64,000 bases of DNA, taken from Martelella alba. Lineage in GTDB: Bacteria > Pseudomonadota > Alphaproteobacteria > Rhizobiales > Rhizobiaceae. The stretch covers positions 310,001 through 374,000 of the forward strand of contig NZ_VHLG01000003.1 in the NCBI RefSeq assembly GCF_006516955.1, in the 5' to 3' direction. The notes below the pieces were generated by a model that saw nothing but the letters and a program-made list of their open reading frames with translations, was not told the origin of the DNA and did not search any database. Shown here piece by piece: positions 57,471 to 64,000 of this stretch. Numbering within the stretch: the first letter of the stretch is position 1; each line of letters begins with the position of its first letter. The position numbers and the translations under genes are program-made.

Positions 57471-57541
57471 GAGCGCAGCAATTTGTTTTTTGATTATCGG
57501 CGCTCGGCTAAATGCATGAGATGCCGGAAAGGAGTTGAGAA

Positions 57542-58534
57542 ATGGCCATTCTGGTAACGGGCGGTGCCGGCTATGTCGGTTCACACATGTCACATGCGCT
57601 GGTGGATCGCGGCGAAAAGGTCGTGGTGATCGATGACCTTTCAACCGGTCACAAGGAACTGGTTCCCGAGGCGGCCAAGCTGGTTCAGGGCGATATTGCT
57701 GACAAAAAGCTGATTGCGAAACTGATTGCCGATGAAGGCATTGTGGCGATCGCCCATTTTGCCGGATCTATTGTCGTGTCGGATTCGGTCTCCGATCCGC
57801 TGACCTATTACGAGAACAACACCGTCCGATCGCGGGCGCTGATCGAGGCGGCTGTCGAGGCCAAGATCCAGGCTTTTCTGTTTTCTTCCACGGCAGCTGT
57901 CTACGGCGAACCGGGGGCGGATATCCTTGATGAGGGGCAGAACCTGCAGCCGGTCTCGCCCTATGGCTGGTCGAAGCTGATGACCGAAGTCATGCTGCGC
58001 GACAGTGCAACGGCCTATGGGCTGAAATATGCGGCGCTCCGCTATTTCAACGTCGCTGGCGCGGACCCGAAAGGCCGCACCGGTGAAACCCGCGAACATG
58101 CGACCCATCTGATCGAGATCGCCGCGCAGGCCGCGACCGGCCGGCGCAATCGCATGCAGATTTTCGGGACGGATTACCCGACCCCGGATGGCACCTGCCT
58201 GCGCGATTATATTCACGTCACCGATCTGATCGATGCGCATGTGAAGGCGCTGATGCATCTTCTCAATGGCGGCGAGAATTTCGTCGCCAATTGCGGCTAT
58301 GGTCACGGTTTCTCCGTGCTGGAAGTGGTCAATGCGATCAAGCGTGTTTCCGGTGTCGATTTCCGCGTTGATCTCGCCGAACGCCGCGCGGGCGATCCGC
58401 CATCACTGGTCGCGGATAGTTCTCGGGTGCGTGCGCTGCTCGGCTGGGAGCCGCAATATGACGACCTCGATACGATCGTCAAACATGCGCTTGCCTGGGA
58501 GGACCAACTGGTCAAAGGCCGCGTCAAGCTCTAA
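57542..58534 (+). CDS. galE: UDP-glucose 4-epimerase
   Basis: A 330-residue extended short-chain dehydrogenase. GGAGYVG at 7-13 binds NAD+, the catalytic residues are S115/S116 region (FSSTAAVYG), Y141 and K145 (YGWSK). It interconverts UDP-glucose and UDP-galactose, completing the Leloir route, and may also supply UDP-galactose for surface polysaccharides. AAAGGAGTTGAGAA precedes the ATG, 71 bp after lacZ. Confidence 0.92.
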   Translation: MAILVTGGAGYVGSHMSHALVDRGEKVVVIDDLSTGHKELVPEAAKLVQGDIADKKLIAKLIADEGIVAIAHFAGSIVVSDSVSDPLTYYENNTVRSRALIEAAVEAKIQAFLFSSTAAVYGEPGADILDEGQNLQPVSPYGWSKLMTEVMLRDSATAYGLKYAALRYFNVAGADPKGRTGETREHATHLIEIAAQAATGRRNRMQIFGTDYPTPDGTCLRDYIHVTDLIDAHVKALMHLLNGGENFVANCGYGHGFSVLEVVNAIKRVSGVDFRVDLAERRAGDPPSLVADSSRVRALLGWEPQYDDLDTIVKHALAWEDQLVKGRVKL

Positions 58535-58546
58535 GCGGCGGCTACA

Positions 58547-58590
58547 GCATCGGCCCGAAAATCGGAATCGACTTTCGGAAAGCACGATGC
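58547..58590. repeat. palindromic intergenic element, type 2, diverged copy
   Basis: Starts GCATCGGCCCGAAAATCG, identical to the left arm at 23589-23606, and ends AAGCACGATGC. The right half has diverged from a perfect palindrome. It lies 13 bp past the galE stop. Confidence 0.7.
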
Positions 58591-58609
58591 GCGGCACTCT
58601 ACGGATTGC

Positions 58610-58631
58610 AGGCCCGGCCTATGCCGGGCCT
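58610..58631 (+). terminator. GC-rich hairpin after galE
   Basis: Perfect 9-bp arms AGGCCCGGC (58610-58618) and GCCGGGCCT (58623-58631) with a 4-nt loop. The following sequence GTCGTCATT is only weakly T-rich. Confidence 0.5.
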
Positions 58632-58870
58632 GTCGTCATTGGCGGGGCTGTTCCTGTTGACATGTCCGTCGCGCCGCAGTGGCAGAGCCTCTTCGGTTTT
58701 CTCCCGGTGTTGTCACGGGCTGAGCGTGGATTGTGTTCTATTTCTGTCGTCTCGATGCGTGTTTGCGGCGATGCAGAATTGAACCCGGCGGGTAGTGACC
58801 CTATCTGAAAAGCGGGCATGGTACGGCAATCGCCGGTACATGCGTCAAGGGGCGGATCAAGGAGTGGGCC

Positions 58871-59992
58871 ATGCCGGAATTTCTCAAAGATGCGATGAAA
58901 CGGGTGGTCGCTTTTTTTCGGCGTATCGGTGCGCTTCTGGTCGCGGCCGTGGTCTGGCCCTTCGGGGCGGCAGGTGGTGCCTCCGGGCGGCGTGGCCTGA
59001 TCATCAAGTCTGGACTCGGTGTTTTTGTGCTGGTACTGGTGCTGTTTTATGGCACATTCTTCTGGCGAACCGAGATCTGGTATGGCTTCAACCCCGATTA
59101 TGTTGATGGCTATCAGCTCAGTGAGCGCACAGCGCCCGCCGGTGCCAGTCTGCCAGCCTCCGGCGATGGTGCCGCCGCCAGCTGCCAGTCATCCGCCCTC
59201 GTCAGCGTGCTTGCCGATCTGGTGGATATGAATGTCAATCAGAACAGTTGGATCTCCTCCACACTTGCCTATCGGATGGGTTTTTTCGGGCTCAACTGGG
59301 ACAAGACGCCATTTTTCGACAACAAGGCGGCTTTTCAGCGTGGCGTCAATCAGGCGGTCCGGCGCTCAACGGTTGAACTGGTCGATACACTCGGACGCGT
59401 GCGCGGCACATCAGGTGTCGACAACAACCTCCAGGATGCGCGCGGCAATCTGCAATATGATGAATATTCCTGGTATTTCGGCCTGCATCCCTTCGGGTTC
59501 AAAACCCCGACGCCAAGCTTTTATCGTTCGGCGGTCAAGAGCCTTGATCGCTTCAATACTGAACTTTCCGGCTGTAACACGGTGTTTGATGCGCGCGCCG
59601 ACAATCTGAGCCAGTTTGTTGACCGCATCGCCAATGACCTTGGCGGAACCTCGGCAATTTTGCGCGAGCGCTCCGAAAACCACAATGGCGGCTGGTTCGA
59701 TACCAGGGCCGATGACCGTTTCTGGTTCGCTTATGGCCAGCTCTACGGCTATTACGGCATTCTCGCTGCAACGGGTGCCGACTTTTCACAGGTGATCGCG
59801 CAGCGTGATCTGACGGCCTTGTGGAGCGAAACCCTGGATCAGTTCCGTGCAGCGCTTGCCATTCAGCCTGCGATCATTTCCAACGGCCGGGAAGATGGCT
59901 GGATCATGCCGACGCATCTGGCAACCATGGGCTTTTATATCCTGAGGGTGCGCTCGAATCTCGTCGAGATCCGCGCTGTGCTGGACCGGTAG
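58871..59992 (+). CDS. DUF2333 family membrane protein
   Basis: A 373-residue protein matching DUF2333. Residues 46-64 form one clear membrane helix (SGLGVFVLVLVLFYGTFFW) after a basic N-terminus; the remainder is probably periplasmic and contains the conserved NQNSWISSTLAYRMGFFGLNWDKTPFFDN and the WFAYGQLYGYYGIL region. Function is unknown in the literature I can recall. The ATG at 58871 has AAGGAGTGGGCC upstream. It converges with the LuxR-type gene, leaving only seven bases between their stops. Confidence 0.8.
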   Translation: MPEFLKDAMKRVVAFFRRIGALLVAAVVWPFGAAGGASGRRGLIIKSGLGVFVLVLVLFYGTFFWRTEIWYGFNPDYVDGYQLSERTAPAGASLPASGDGAAASCQSSALVSVLADLVDMNVNQNSWISSTLAYRMGFFGLNWDKTPFFDNKAAFQRGVNQAVRRSTVELVDTLGRVRGTSGVDNNLQDARGNLQYDEYSWYFGLHPFGFKTPTPSFYRSAVKSLDRFNTELSGCNTVFDARADNLSQFVDRIANDLGGTSAILRERSENHNGGWFDTRADDRFWFAYGQLYGYYGILAATGADFSQVIAQRDLTALWSETLDQFRAALAIQPAIISNGREDGWIMPTHLATMGFYILRVRSNLVEIRAVLDR

Positions 59993-59999
59993 AAATGTC

Positions 60000-60725
60000 T
60001 TATCGGATCAGTCCACAGCGAATAGCCTTTGCCACCATCTGCACGCGATTGACGCAGTCTAGCTTGCGGATGGCGTTGCCGAGATAGGCATTGATCGTAT
60101 GTTCGGAAAGGCCGAGGATCTGGCCGATCTCGGCCGAGGTCTTGCCCTCGGCGGTCCAGCTGGCGACCTCCGTTTCGCGCGCAGATAGCGGTTGCGAGCA
60201 ATCAAAACCTTCATGACGCAAGCGTTCGAAGGACGAAAAGACCTTCAGCGCGACCATGCCAAGTTCATTAAGCTCTGACTGCGCCAGCTCCAGGCGATTG
60301 CCGACGAAATAAAGTCCCAGCCGTCCGTGATCGAGTGCGGTGAAAGTGAAGCCCATCCCCATGGTAATGCCGAATGCGGACAGGAGCCGGGCGTAATAAC
60401 CGGCTGCCGGAGAAAGCTGGTCGCCATTCTGTGACAAGCGCCACTGCACCGGCATGAGCGAGGGCTGTGACGTGCGTGCGATCGCCGAATGTGCGAGCAG
60501 GTTGCGGCGGTCATAGGCTGAGAGAAACGCATCCGGAATTGAGGTGAGGTGAATGAAGGGCGCAAGCCGGCTTGCATTGGGTGTCGGCAAGTCCAGAAGA
60601 CAGTAATGGCTGAAGCCGAATGCAGTCGTCACCGTCGTAATGATATCGGCAAATTCATCCATATTCTGGCTCGCGCGAAGCCTGGCCTGAAGCCGGGGCT
60701 GGCGCTCTGTTTCTGGCATGGTCAT
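60000..60725 (-). CDS. LuxR-type solo regulator with autoinducer-domain-like N-terminus
   Basis: A 241-residue LuxR-family regulator. The C-terminal helix-turn-helix is intact: PLSARETEVASWTAEGKTSAEIGQILGLSEHTINAYLGNAIRKL. The N-terminal region (about 20-160) resembles an autoinducer-binding domain, but the usual W-x3-Y and D-P ligand residues are not evident in IPDAFLSAYDRRNLLAHSAI, where the aspartate-proline pair is replaced. There is no luxI gene nearby. It might bind another ligand or none. Start codons at 60752, 60725 and 60719 are possible; none has a strong ribosome site. Confidence 0.78.
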   Translation of the reverse strand: MTMPETERQPRLQARLRASQNMDEFADIITTVTTAFGFSHYCLLDLPTPNASRLAPFIHLTSIPDAFLSAYDRRNLLAHSAIARTSQPSLMPVQWRLSQNGDQLSPAAGYYARLLSAFGITMGMGFTFTALDHGRLGLYFVGNRLELAQSELNELGMVALKVFSSFERLRHEGFDCSQPLSARETEVASWTAEGKTSAEIGQILGLSEHTINAYLGNAIRKLDCVNRVQMVAKAIRCGLIR

Positions 60726-61323
60726 TTCAGGACTGGAACGCTTTCCTGCCATCTGGCAGAATCATATGTTAGAGCTGTCATGCTATAAATTCCAAAAGTA
60801 TGAATCTGACGTTTCGAATTATAGTTTTGCGAAAATCATTTCCCCGTCATTGCAGCTTTTCCCCTGTTCCGCGCAAAATATCGCTGAACCGCATTCAAAC
60901 GGGGTTTGATGCCGCCTCCGGCATGATCAAAATAAGCGTGCTGATTTCAAATCATCACAACTTATTCGAATTTGACGATTGATGAGCGTGAAAATCAAGT
61001 TCGAACGCGTTGAAATTCACTCTTTCTTGCACAGACCTGCCCGCAAGCGCGCCGGACGATACCCGCCAGGCGCCAGATGCTCTCGGCGCGACAAGCTGTC
61101 GGCCGTCGCGATCGGTCGGTCAGAATGCCTCTCCACGAAAACTTGACTAAAAGATGACAGAAATCAGGTTTACATATATTGACAAAAATACTCATGTTTT
61201 TTAACGCCATTCATACAGAGATTGTTCCGGCCCTCAGAAAGGCGCCGGTGTTCAGCCAAGCCAGCCAGATAGGGGGCTTCCCTTCCAGCCAGCCAGGCGC
61301 TTTTCAAAGCGAAGGATTTGGTG
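60726..61323. other. 598-bp gene-free region between the LuxR gene and the TonB receptor
   Basis: The first 400 bp are AT-rich to mixed and contain only short open frames without ribosome sites. The last 180 bp hold a good promoter (61180-61208) and a leader of about 110 nt with two AGCCAGCCAG repeats (61256-61265 and 61286-61295 region) and a small CGCTTT/AAAGCG hairpin (61298-61311) just before the ribosome site. A small RNA or a second regulator site cannot be excluded. Confidence 0.55.
61180..61208 (+). promoter_or_regulatory. predicted promoter of the TonB-receptor gene
   Basis: Consensus TTGACA (61180-61185) and TAACGC (61203-61208) are 17 bp apart in AT-rich DNA. Transcription starting near 61215 would give a leader of about 110 nt. 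Confidence 0.6.
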
Positions 61324-63570
61324 ATGCGAATGGGGACATTTCGTAAGGCCTTTTTGGGTGCCACGGCACTCGCAACGCTCATGACGGCAATGCCGGCCTG
61401 GTCTCAGGACAGTACGGCCACGGGCACGGATGCTGACGGCGACTTCACTGTGCTTGAACCCGTCACGGTGACGACAACGTCGGCAAACAATGGTGATGCC
61501 AGCGGTGTTGCCGATACGCCTCTGGCCGTCGATGTCACGGCTGCAGAGCTTGACCGTTATGAGATCCAGTCGGTTGATGATCTGGGCAATATGCTGATTC
61601 CCGGCGTTGCCTTTGCCGGCGATGAGGGGGGATCTATCAACATTCGCGGTCTTCAGGGACCGCGCGTTCTGACAACAATTGACGGCATTCCGATTCCCTA
61701 TCTTGATCCCGGCGCGCGTTCCGGTTCCGGCGGTGGCGTCGACAGCTTTGATTTCAATGCGGTCGCCAATGTCGATATCGTGCGCGGCTCCGATTCCAGC
61801 CGCGCCGGAAGCGGCGCCATGGGGGGCGCGATGGTGCTTTCCACGCTTCAGCCGGAAGACCTGCTGGAACCCGGCAAGAGCTGGGGCGGACGGTTGAAGA
61901 TGACCTATGACAGCGCCGATCGCTCGCTGAAGACTGACGCCGCCATTGCCGCTCAGGGCAAGCAGGGCACTTCAATCCTGTTCCAGGGTATCTATACGAC
62001 CGGTCATGAGACGGAAAATCAGGGCACCGTCGGCGGAACAGGCGCGACGCGCTCCGAGGCCAATCCGGCCAATTATGACGAGGATAACTTCCTCTTCAAG
62101 CTGAAGCAGCAGGTTGACGATGCCACGACCATCGGTCTGACCTTTGAGCGCTATGATTACGACAATGACATCGATCTAATGACAGCGCAGGGCTCGACCT
62201 ACAAGCCCGGCGACTGGAACGGATCGGAGGACAGCCATCGTGACCGCGTCTCGCTCGATTATTCCTACGATGCCTTTTCCACCGATGGCTGGATTGATGC
62301 GGCCTGGGCCACGCTGTACTGGCAGCGTAACCAGCGCATCAGCGGCACGGGCGGCACCCGTCTGACATCGCCGGCCGGTGCCTATGGCCGCCAGTCGAAG
62401 ATCACGGAAAATGATTTCGGCTTCAATGGCTGGGCGGAAAACACCATTGATGCAGGCAATTTCCAGCATAACATTACGGTCGGCGGTTCCTTCAATTACG
62501 CCAACACCCAGCAATATTCATCCGGCTATGACAGCTGCGATGTCACCTATTCCTATGCCTGCAATTACTACCACAACAATCAGGCTGATACGCCGGAGGT
62601 GGATTCCTACGACCTCGGTCTCTTTGCGCAGGATGAGATCGTCTTCGGTGACAGCGGCTTCGCACTGACGCCCGGCGTCCGCCTCGACGCTTACTGGCGC
62701 GAACCGCAGGATACCGCAGCCTACGAAAACAACCCGATGTACGAGACCTATGGCATGCCCAGCGCGCAGAACGGCGTCCATGTCTCTCCGAAGCTTCTGG
62801 CAACCTATGATCTGACACCGGACGTCCAGCTCTACGGCCAGTTCTCCACCGCCTTCCGCGCGCCGACCACGCCGGAACTCTATATGGCCTATGGTTCGCC
62901 GGGCAGCTATCTGTCGATCGGCAATCCGGACCTGAAGCCGGAAACCAGCTGGGGCTTCGAGCTGGGATCGAATTTCGGCGACGATCTGTTCGGTGGCCGG
63001 ATCTCGGCCTTCTACAACCGCTACCACAATTTCATCGATACCGAGACGCTCTCTGACAGCGAGATCTCCGCGCTCGGCCTGGATCCCTCGGATTACATGT
63101 TCGTCTATCAGAATGTGAATATCGAGAATGTTCAGATTGCCGGTCTTGAGCTCTCGGCGCAGAAGCAGTTCGAAAATGACTTCAGTGTCCGCTCGTCGCT
63201 GGCCTTTGCGCGTGGCTGGAACATGGAAACCAATGAGTTCCTGTCTTCGGTCGCGCCGCTGAAGGCCATTCTCGGTGGCGGCTATAATAACGAGACCTGG
63301 GGCGCCAATGCCAATTGGGTGCTGCAGGCCGCCGTGTCGGAGCACTCCGATGCCAGCTATGCCTGGCCGGGTTATGGCGTTGTTGATCTGACCGCCTGGT
63401 GGGCACCGGAACAGCTCAATGGTTTCAAGATTCAGGCCGGCGTCTTCAACGTGTTTGACCAGACCTATTACGATTCGCTCGACTGGCAGGAGACGACGCT
63501 GACCCAGCCCAAGACCTATTATTCAGAGACGGGCCGCTCCTTCCGCATCACCCTGACGCAAACCTTCTGA
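61324..63570 (+). CDS. TonB-dependent outer-membrane receptor, heme/hemoglobin-receptor-like
   Basis: A 748-residue outer-membrane receptor. A signal peptide (GTFRKAFLGATALATLMTA) is followed by a possible TonB box (FTVLEPVTVT), the plug domain (GGSINIRGLQGPRVLTTIDG) and a beta-barrel ending in the typical C-terminal phenylalanine (TLTQTF). FRAP near residue 510 and NPDL near 534 resemble the FRAP/NPNL boxes of heme receptors, but the histidine usually found between them is absent. The substrate is therefore open: heme, hemoglobin-like proteins or a siderophore. A cysteine pair in YDSCDVTYSYACNYYH may form a loop disulfide. The start is the ATG at 61324, AAGGA upstream; GTG at 61321 is an alternative. 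It has its own promoter. Confidence 0.85.
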   Translation: MRMGTFRKAFLGATALATLMTAMPAWSQDSTATGTDADGDFTVLEPVTVTTTSANNGDASGVADTPLAVDVTAAELDRYEIQSVDDLGNMLIPGVAFAGDEGGSINIRGLQGPRVLTTIDGIPIPYLDPGARSGSGGGVDSFDFNAVANVDIVRGSDSSRAGSGAMGGAMVLSTLQPEDLLEPGKSWGGRLKMTYDSADRSLKTDAAIAAQGKQGTSILFQGIYTTGHETENQGTVGGTGATRSEANPANYDEDNFLFKLKQQVDDATTIGLTFERYDYDNDIDLMTAQGSTYKPGDWNGSEDSHRDRVSLDYSYDAFSTDGWIDAAWATLYWQRNQRISGTGGTRLTSPAGAYGRQSKITENDFGFNGWAENTIDAGNFQHNITVGGSFNYANTQQYSSGYDSCDVTYSYACNYYHNNQADTPEVDSYDLGLFAQDEIVFGDSGFALTPGVRLDAYWREPQDTAAYENNPMYETYGMPSAQNGVHVSPKLLATYDLTPDVQLYGQFSTAFRAPTTPELYMAYGSPGSYLSIGNPDLKPETSWGFELGSNFGDDLFGGRISAFYNRYHNFIDTETLSDSEISALGLDPSDYMFVYQNVNIENVQIAGLELSAQKQFENDFSVRSSLAFARGWNMETNEFLSSVAPLKAILGGGYNNETWGANANWVLQAAVSEHSDASYAWPGYGVVDLTAWWAPEQLNGFKIQAGVFNVFDQTYYDSLDWQETTLTQPKTYYSETGRSFRITLTQTF

Positions 63571-63593
63571 GGACGCTCGCAATGGCTTTGAAC

Positions 63594-63617
63594 GAAGGGC
63601 GGCTCCGGCCGCCCTTC
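63594..63617 (+). terminator. strong hairpin downstream of the TonB-receptor gene
   Basis: Perfect 10-bp arms GAAGGGCGGC (63594-63603) and GCCGCCCTTC (63608-63617) around TCCG. It lies 23 bp past the stop codon. No T-run follows, but a related hairpin at 63822-63846 ends in CTTTTT. Confidence 0.6.
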
Positions 63618-63850
63618 AGATTGCTGGCAAAGTCGTTCAGATTGCCTGCTCGGGGTGGAATGGCCGCCCCCTCCGTCGTCATCCCCGTGCTCGTCACGGG
63701 GATCCATACTCTTAAGGATTTGAATAAGGAGAACCTTTCGCCGCGCGGACGCGCGTCGGCTGGATGCCTGTGACAAGCACAGGCATGACGTTAGAGAAGG
63801 GGCTAGGCTTTGCCAGCAGCCTGAGGGCGGCTCCGGCCGCTCTTTTTCAT
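63594..63850. repeat. nested inverted-repeat intergenic element
   Basis: Outer arms: the GC-rich hairpin plus TTGCTGGCAAAG on the left (63594-63632) reappears inverted on the right as CTTTGCCAGCAGCCTGAGG plus a hairpin (about 63808-63846). Inner arms: 63677-63706 (CGTCATCCCCGTG...) and 63761-63790 (...CACAGGCATGACG) are inverted 30-mers; each is itself a hairpin, and their differences are compensatory. It has the form of a MITE-like or REP-doublet element. Confidence 0.6.
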
Positions 63851-64000
63851 TCACCAAAGCCATTCTATTTGGTCTTGCCACGTCTGAAAGGCTGAGGTAC
63901 AAAACGCCCATGATGACAAACGCGAACATTGCAAAGTGGTGGTGGGTACGCTAGAGCGGCCACGATCACGCATGTCGATTTGATCAGGATAAGCCGCCCA

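Larger units (their letters stand above)
58535..58870. other. 336-bp gene-free region holding a repeat copy and a terminator
   Basis: It contains the palindromic element copy at 58547-58590 and a GC-rich hairpin at 58610-58631. The remaining 240 bp, up to the ribosome site AAGGAG of the next gene, hold no gene or recognisable site; short open frames here have no ribosome site. Confidence 0.6.
63571..64000. other. 430-bp gene-free right end with nested inverted repeat
   Basis: No gene was recognised. A nested inverted-repeat element fills about 63594-63850. Beyond it, 63851-64000 is unremarkable apart from a TAGAGCGGC sequence near 63952, which resembles the start of the rhizobial repeat at 23532 and may be another copy cut by the window end. 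Small open frames here lie inside the repeats. Confidence 0.5.

Noticed and set aside
60800-60982. Short open frame upstream of the TonB receptor
   Set aside because: Lacks a ribosome site and any sequence signature; the region is AT-rich intergenic DNA.
61141-61200. RirA or Irr iron-box in the TonB-receptor promoter
   Set aside because: TGA...TCA sequences exist but with wrong spacing, and no TTTAGAA-type element is present.
63582-63773. 63-codon open frame after the TonB receptor
   Set aside because: It is made of the GC-rich hairpin and inverted repeats rather than protein-like sequence.

Overview
This 64 kb window looks like chromosomal DNA of a rhizobium-like alphaproteobacterium (order Hyphomicrobiales/Rhizobiales). 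The evidence is a BacA/SbmA-type peptide importer, a regulator very similar to NolR, a ChoXWV choline uptake operon, a membrane-bound cytochrome-linked urate oxidase (PuuD), an XdhABC set, and rhizobial-style palindromic intergenic repeats. GC is high throughout except for one gene and its upstream region near 26.6-28.4 kb. I cannot assign genus or species.

Region by region. 1-1.5 kb: a partial MnmD-like tRNA methyltransferase diverges from an FAD oxidoreductase. 1.6-16.9 kb: purine catabolism. A DUF1045 protein precedes puuE-uraD-alc-allA-hiuH on the + strand, followed by a metallophosphoesterase. On the - strand lie lldD, guaD-puuD, xdhABC (transcribed xdhA-xdhB-xdhC) and bdhA. With the adenine deaminase at 28.5-30.2 kb, the window encodes a route from adenine and guanine to xanthine, urate, allantoin, allantoate, ureidoglycolate and glyoxylate. 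A low-complexity, effector-like protein (6.6-7.4 kb) sits between the two purine blocks. 17-26.5 kb: housekeeping genes (LLM oxidoreductase, methionine aminopeptidase, bacA, nnrU, a TPR membrane protein, der, a GT4 glycosyltransferase, an alpha-glucosidase). 26.5-28.5 kb: a lower-GC gene for an unrecognised 528-residue helical protein. 30-38 kb: aldose-epimerase-like protein, omega-amino-acid aminotransferase with a terminator-like hairpin in its leader, NolR-like regulator, HugZ-like protein, choXWV, thymidine kinase and a small cytochrome c.

38-52 kb is the most interesting part. It looks like a polysaccharide/uronic-acid utilisation locus: a DUF2264 protein with a LacI regulator, a FadR-type GntR regulator, a discoidin-like protein, a heparinase II/III-family protein, and a divergent operon of two ABC permeases, a GH88 unsaturated uronyl hydrolase, the ABC ATPase, a YesL-like membrane protein and the solute-binding protein. 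None of the polysaccharide-active proteins has a visible signal peptide, so imported oligosaccharides are probably degraded in the cytoplasm. A TTGTATGA/TCATACAA-type motif overlaps the predicted promoter of the GntR gene and both divergent promoters, which suggests one regulon. 52-58.5 kb is a galK-galT-lacZ-galE set for beta-galactoside and galactose use.

The window ends with a DUF2333 protein, a convergent LuxR-type solo regulator, a 600-bp gene-free promoter region, a TonB-dependent receptor with a long leader, and a nested inverted-repeat element. No rRNA, tRNA, CRISPR array, insertion sequence or phage gene was recognised.
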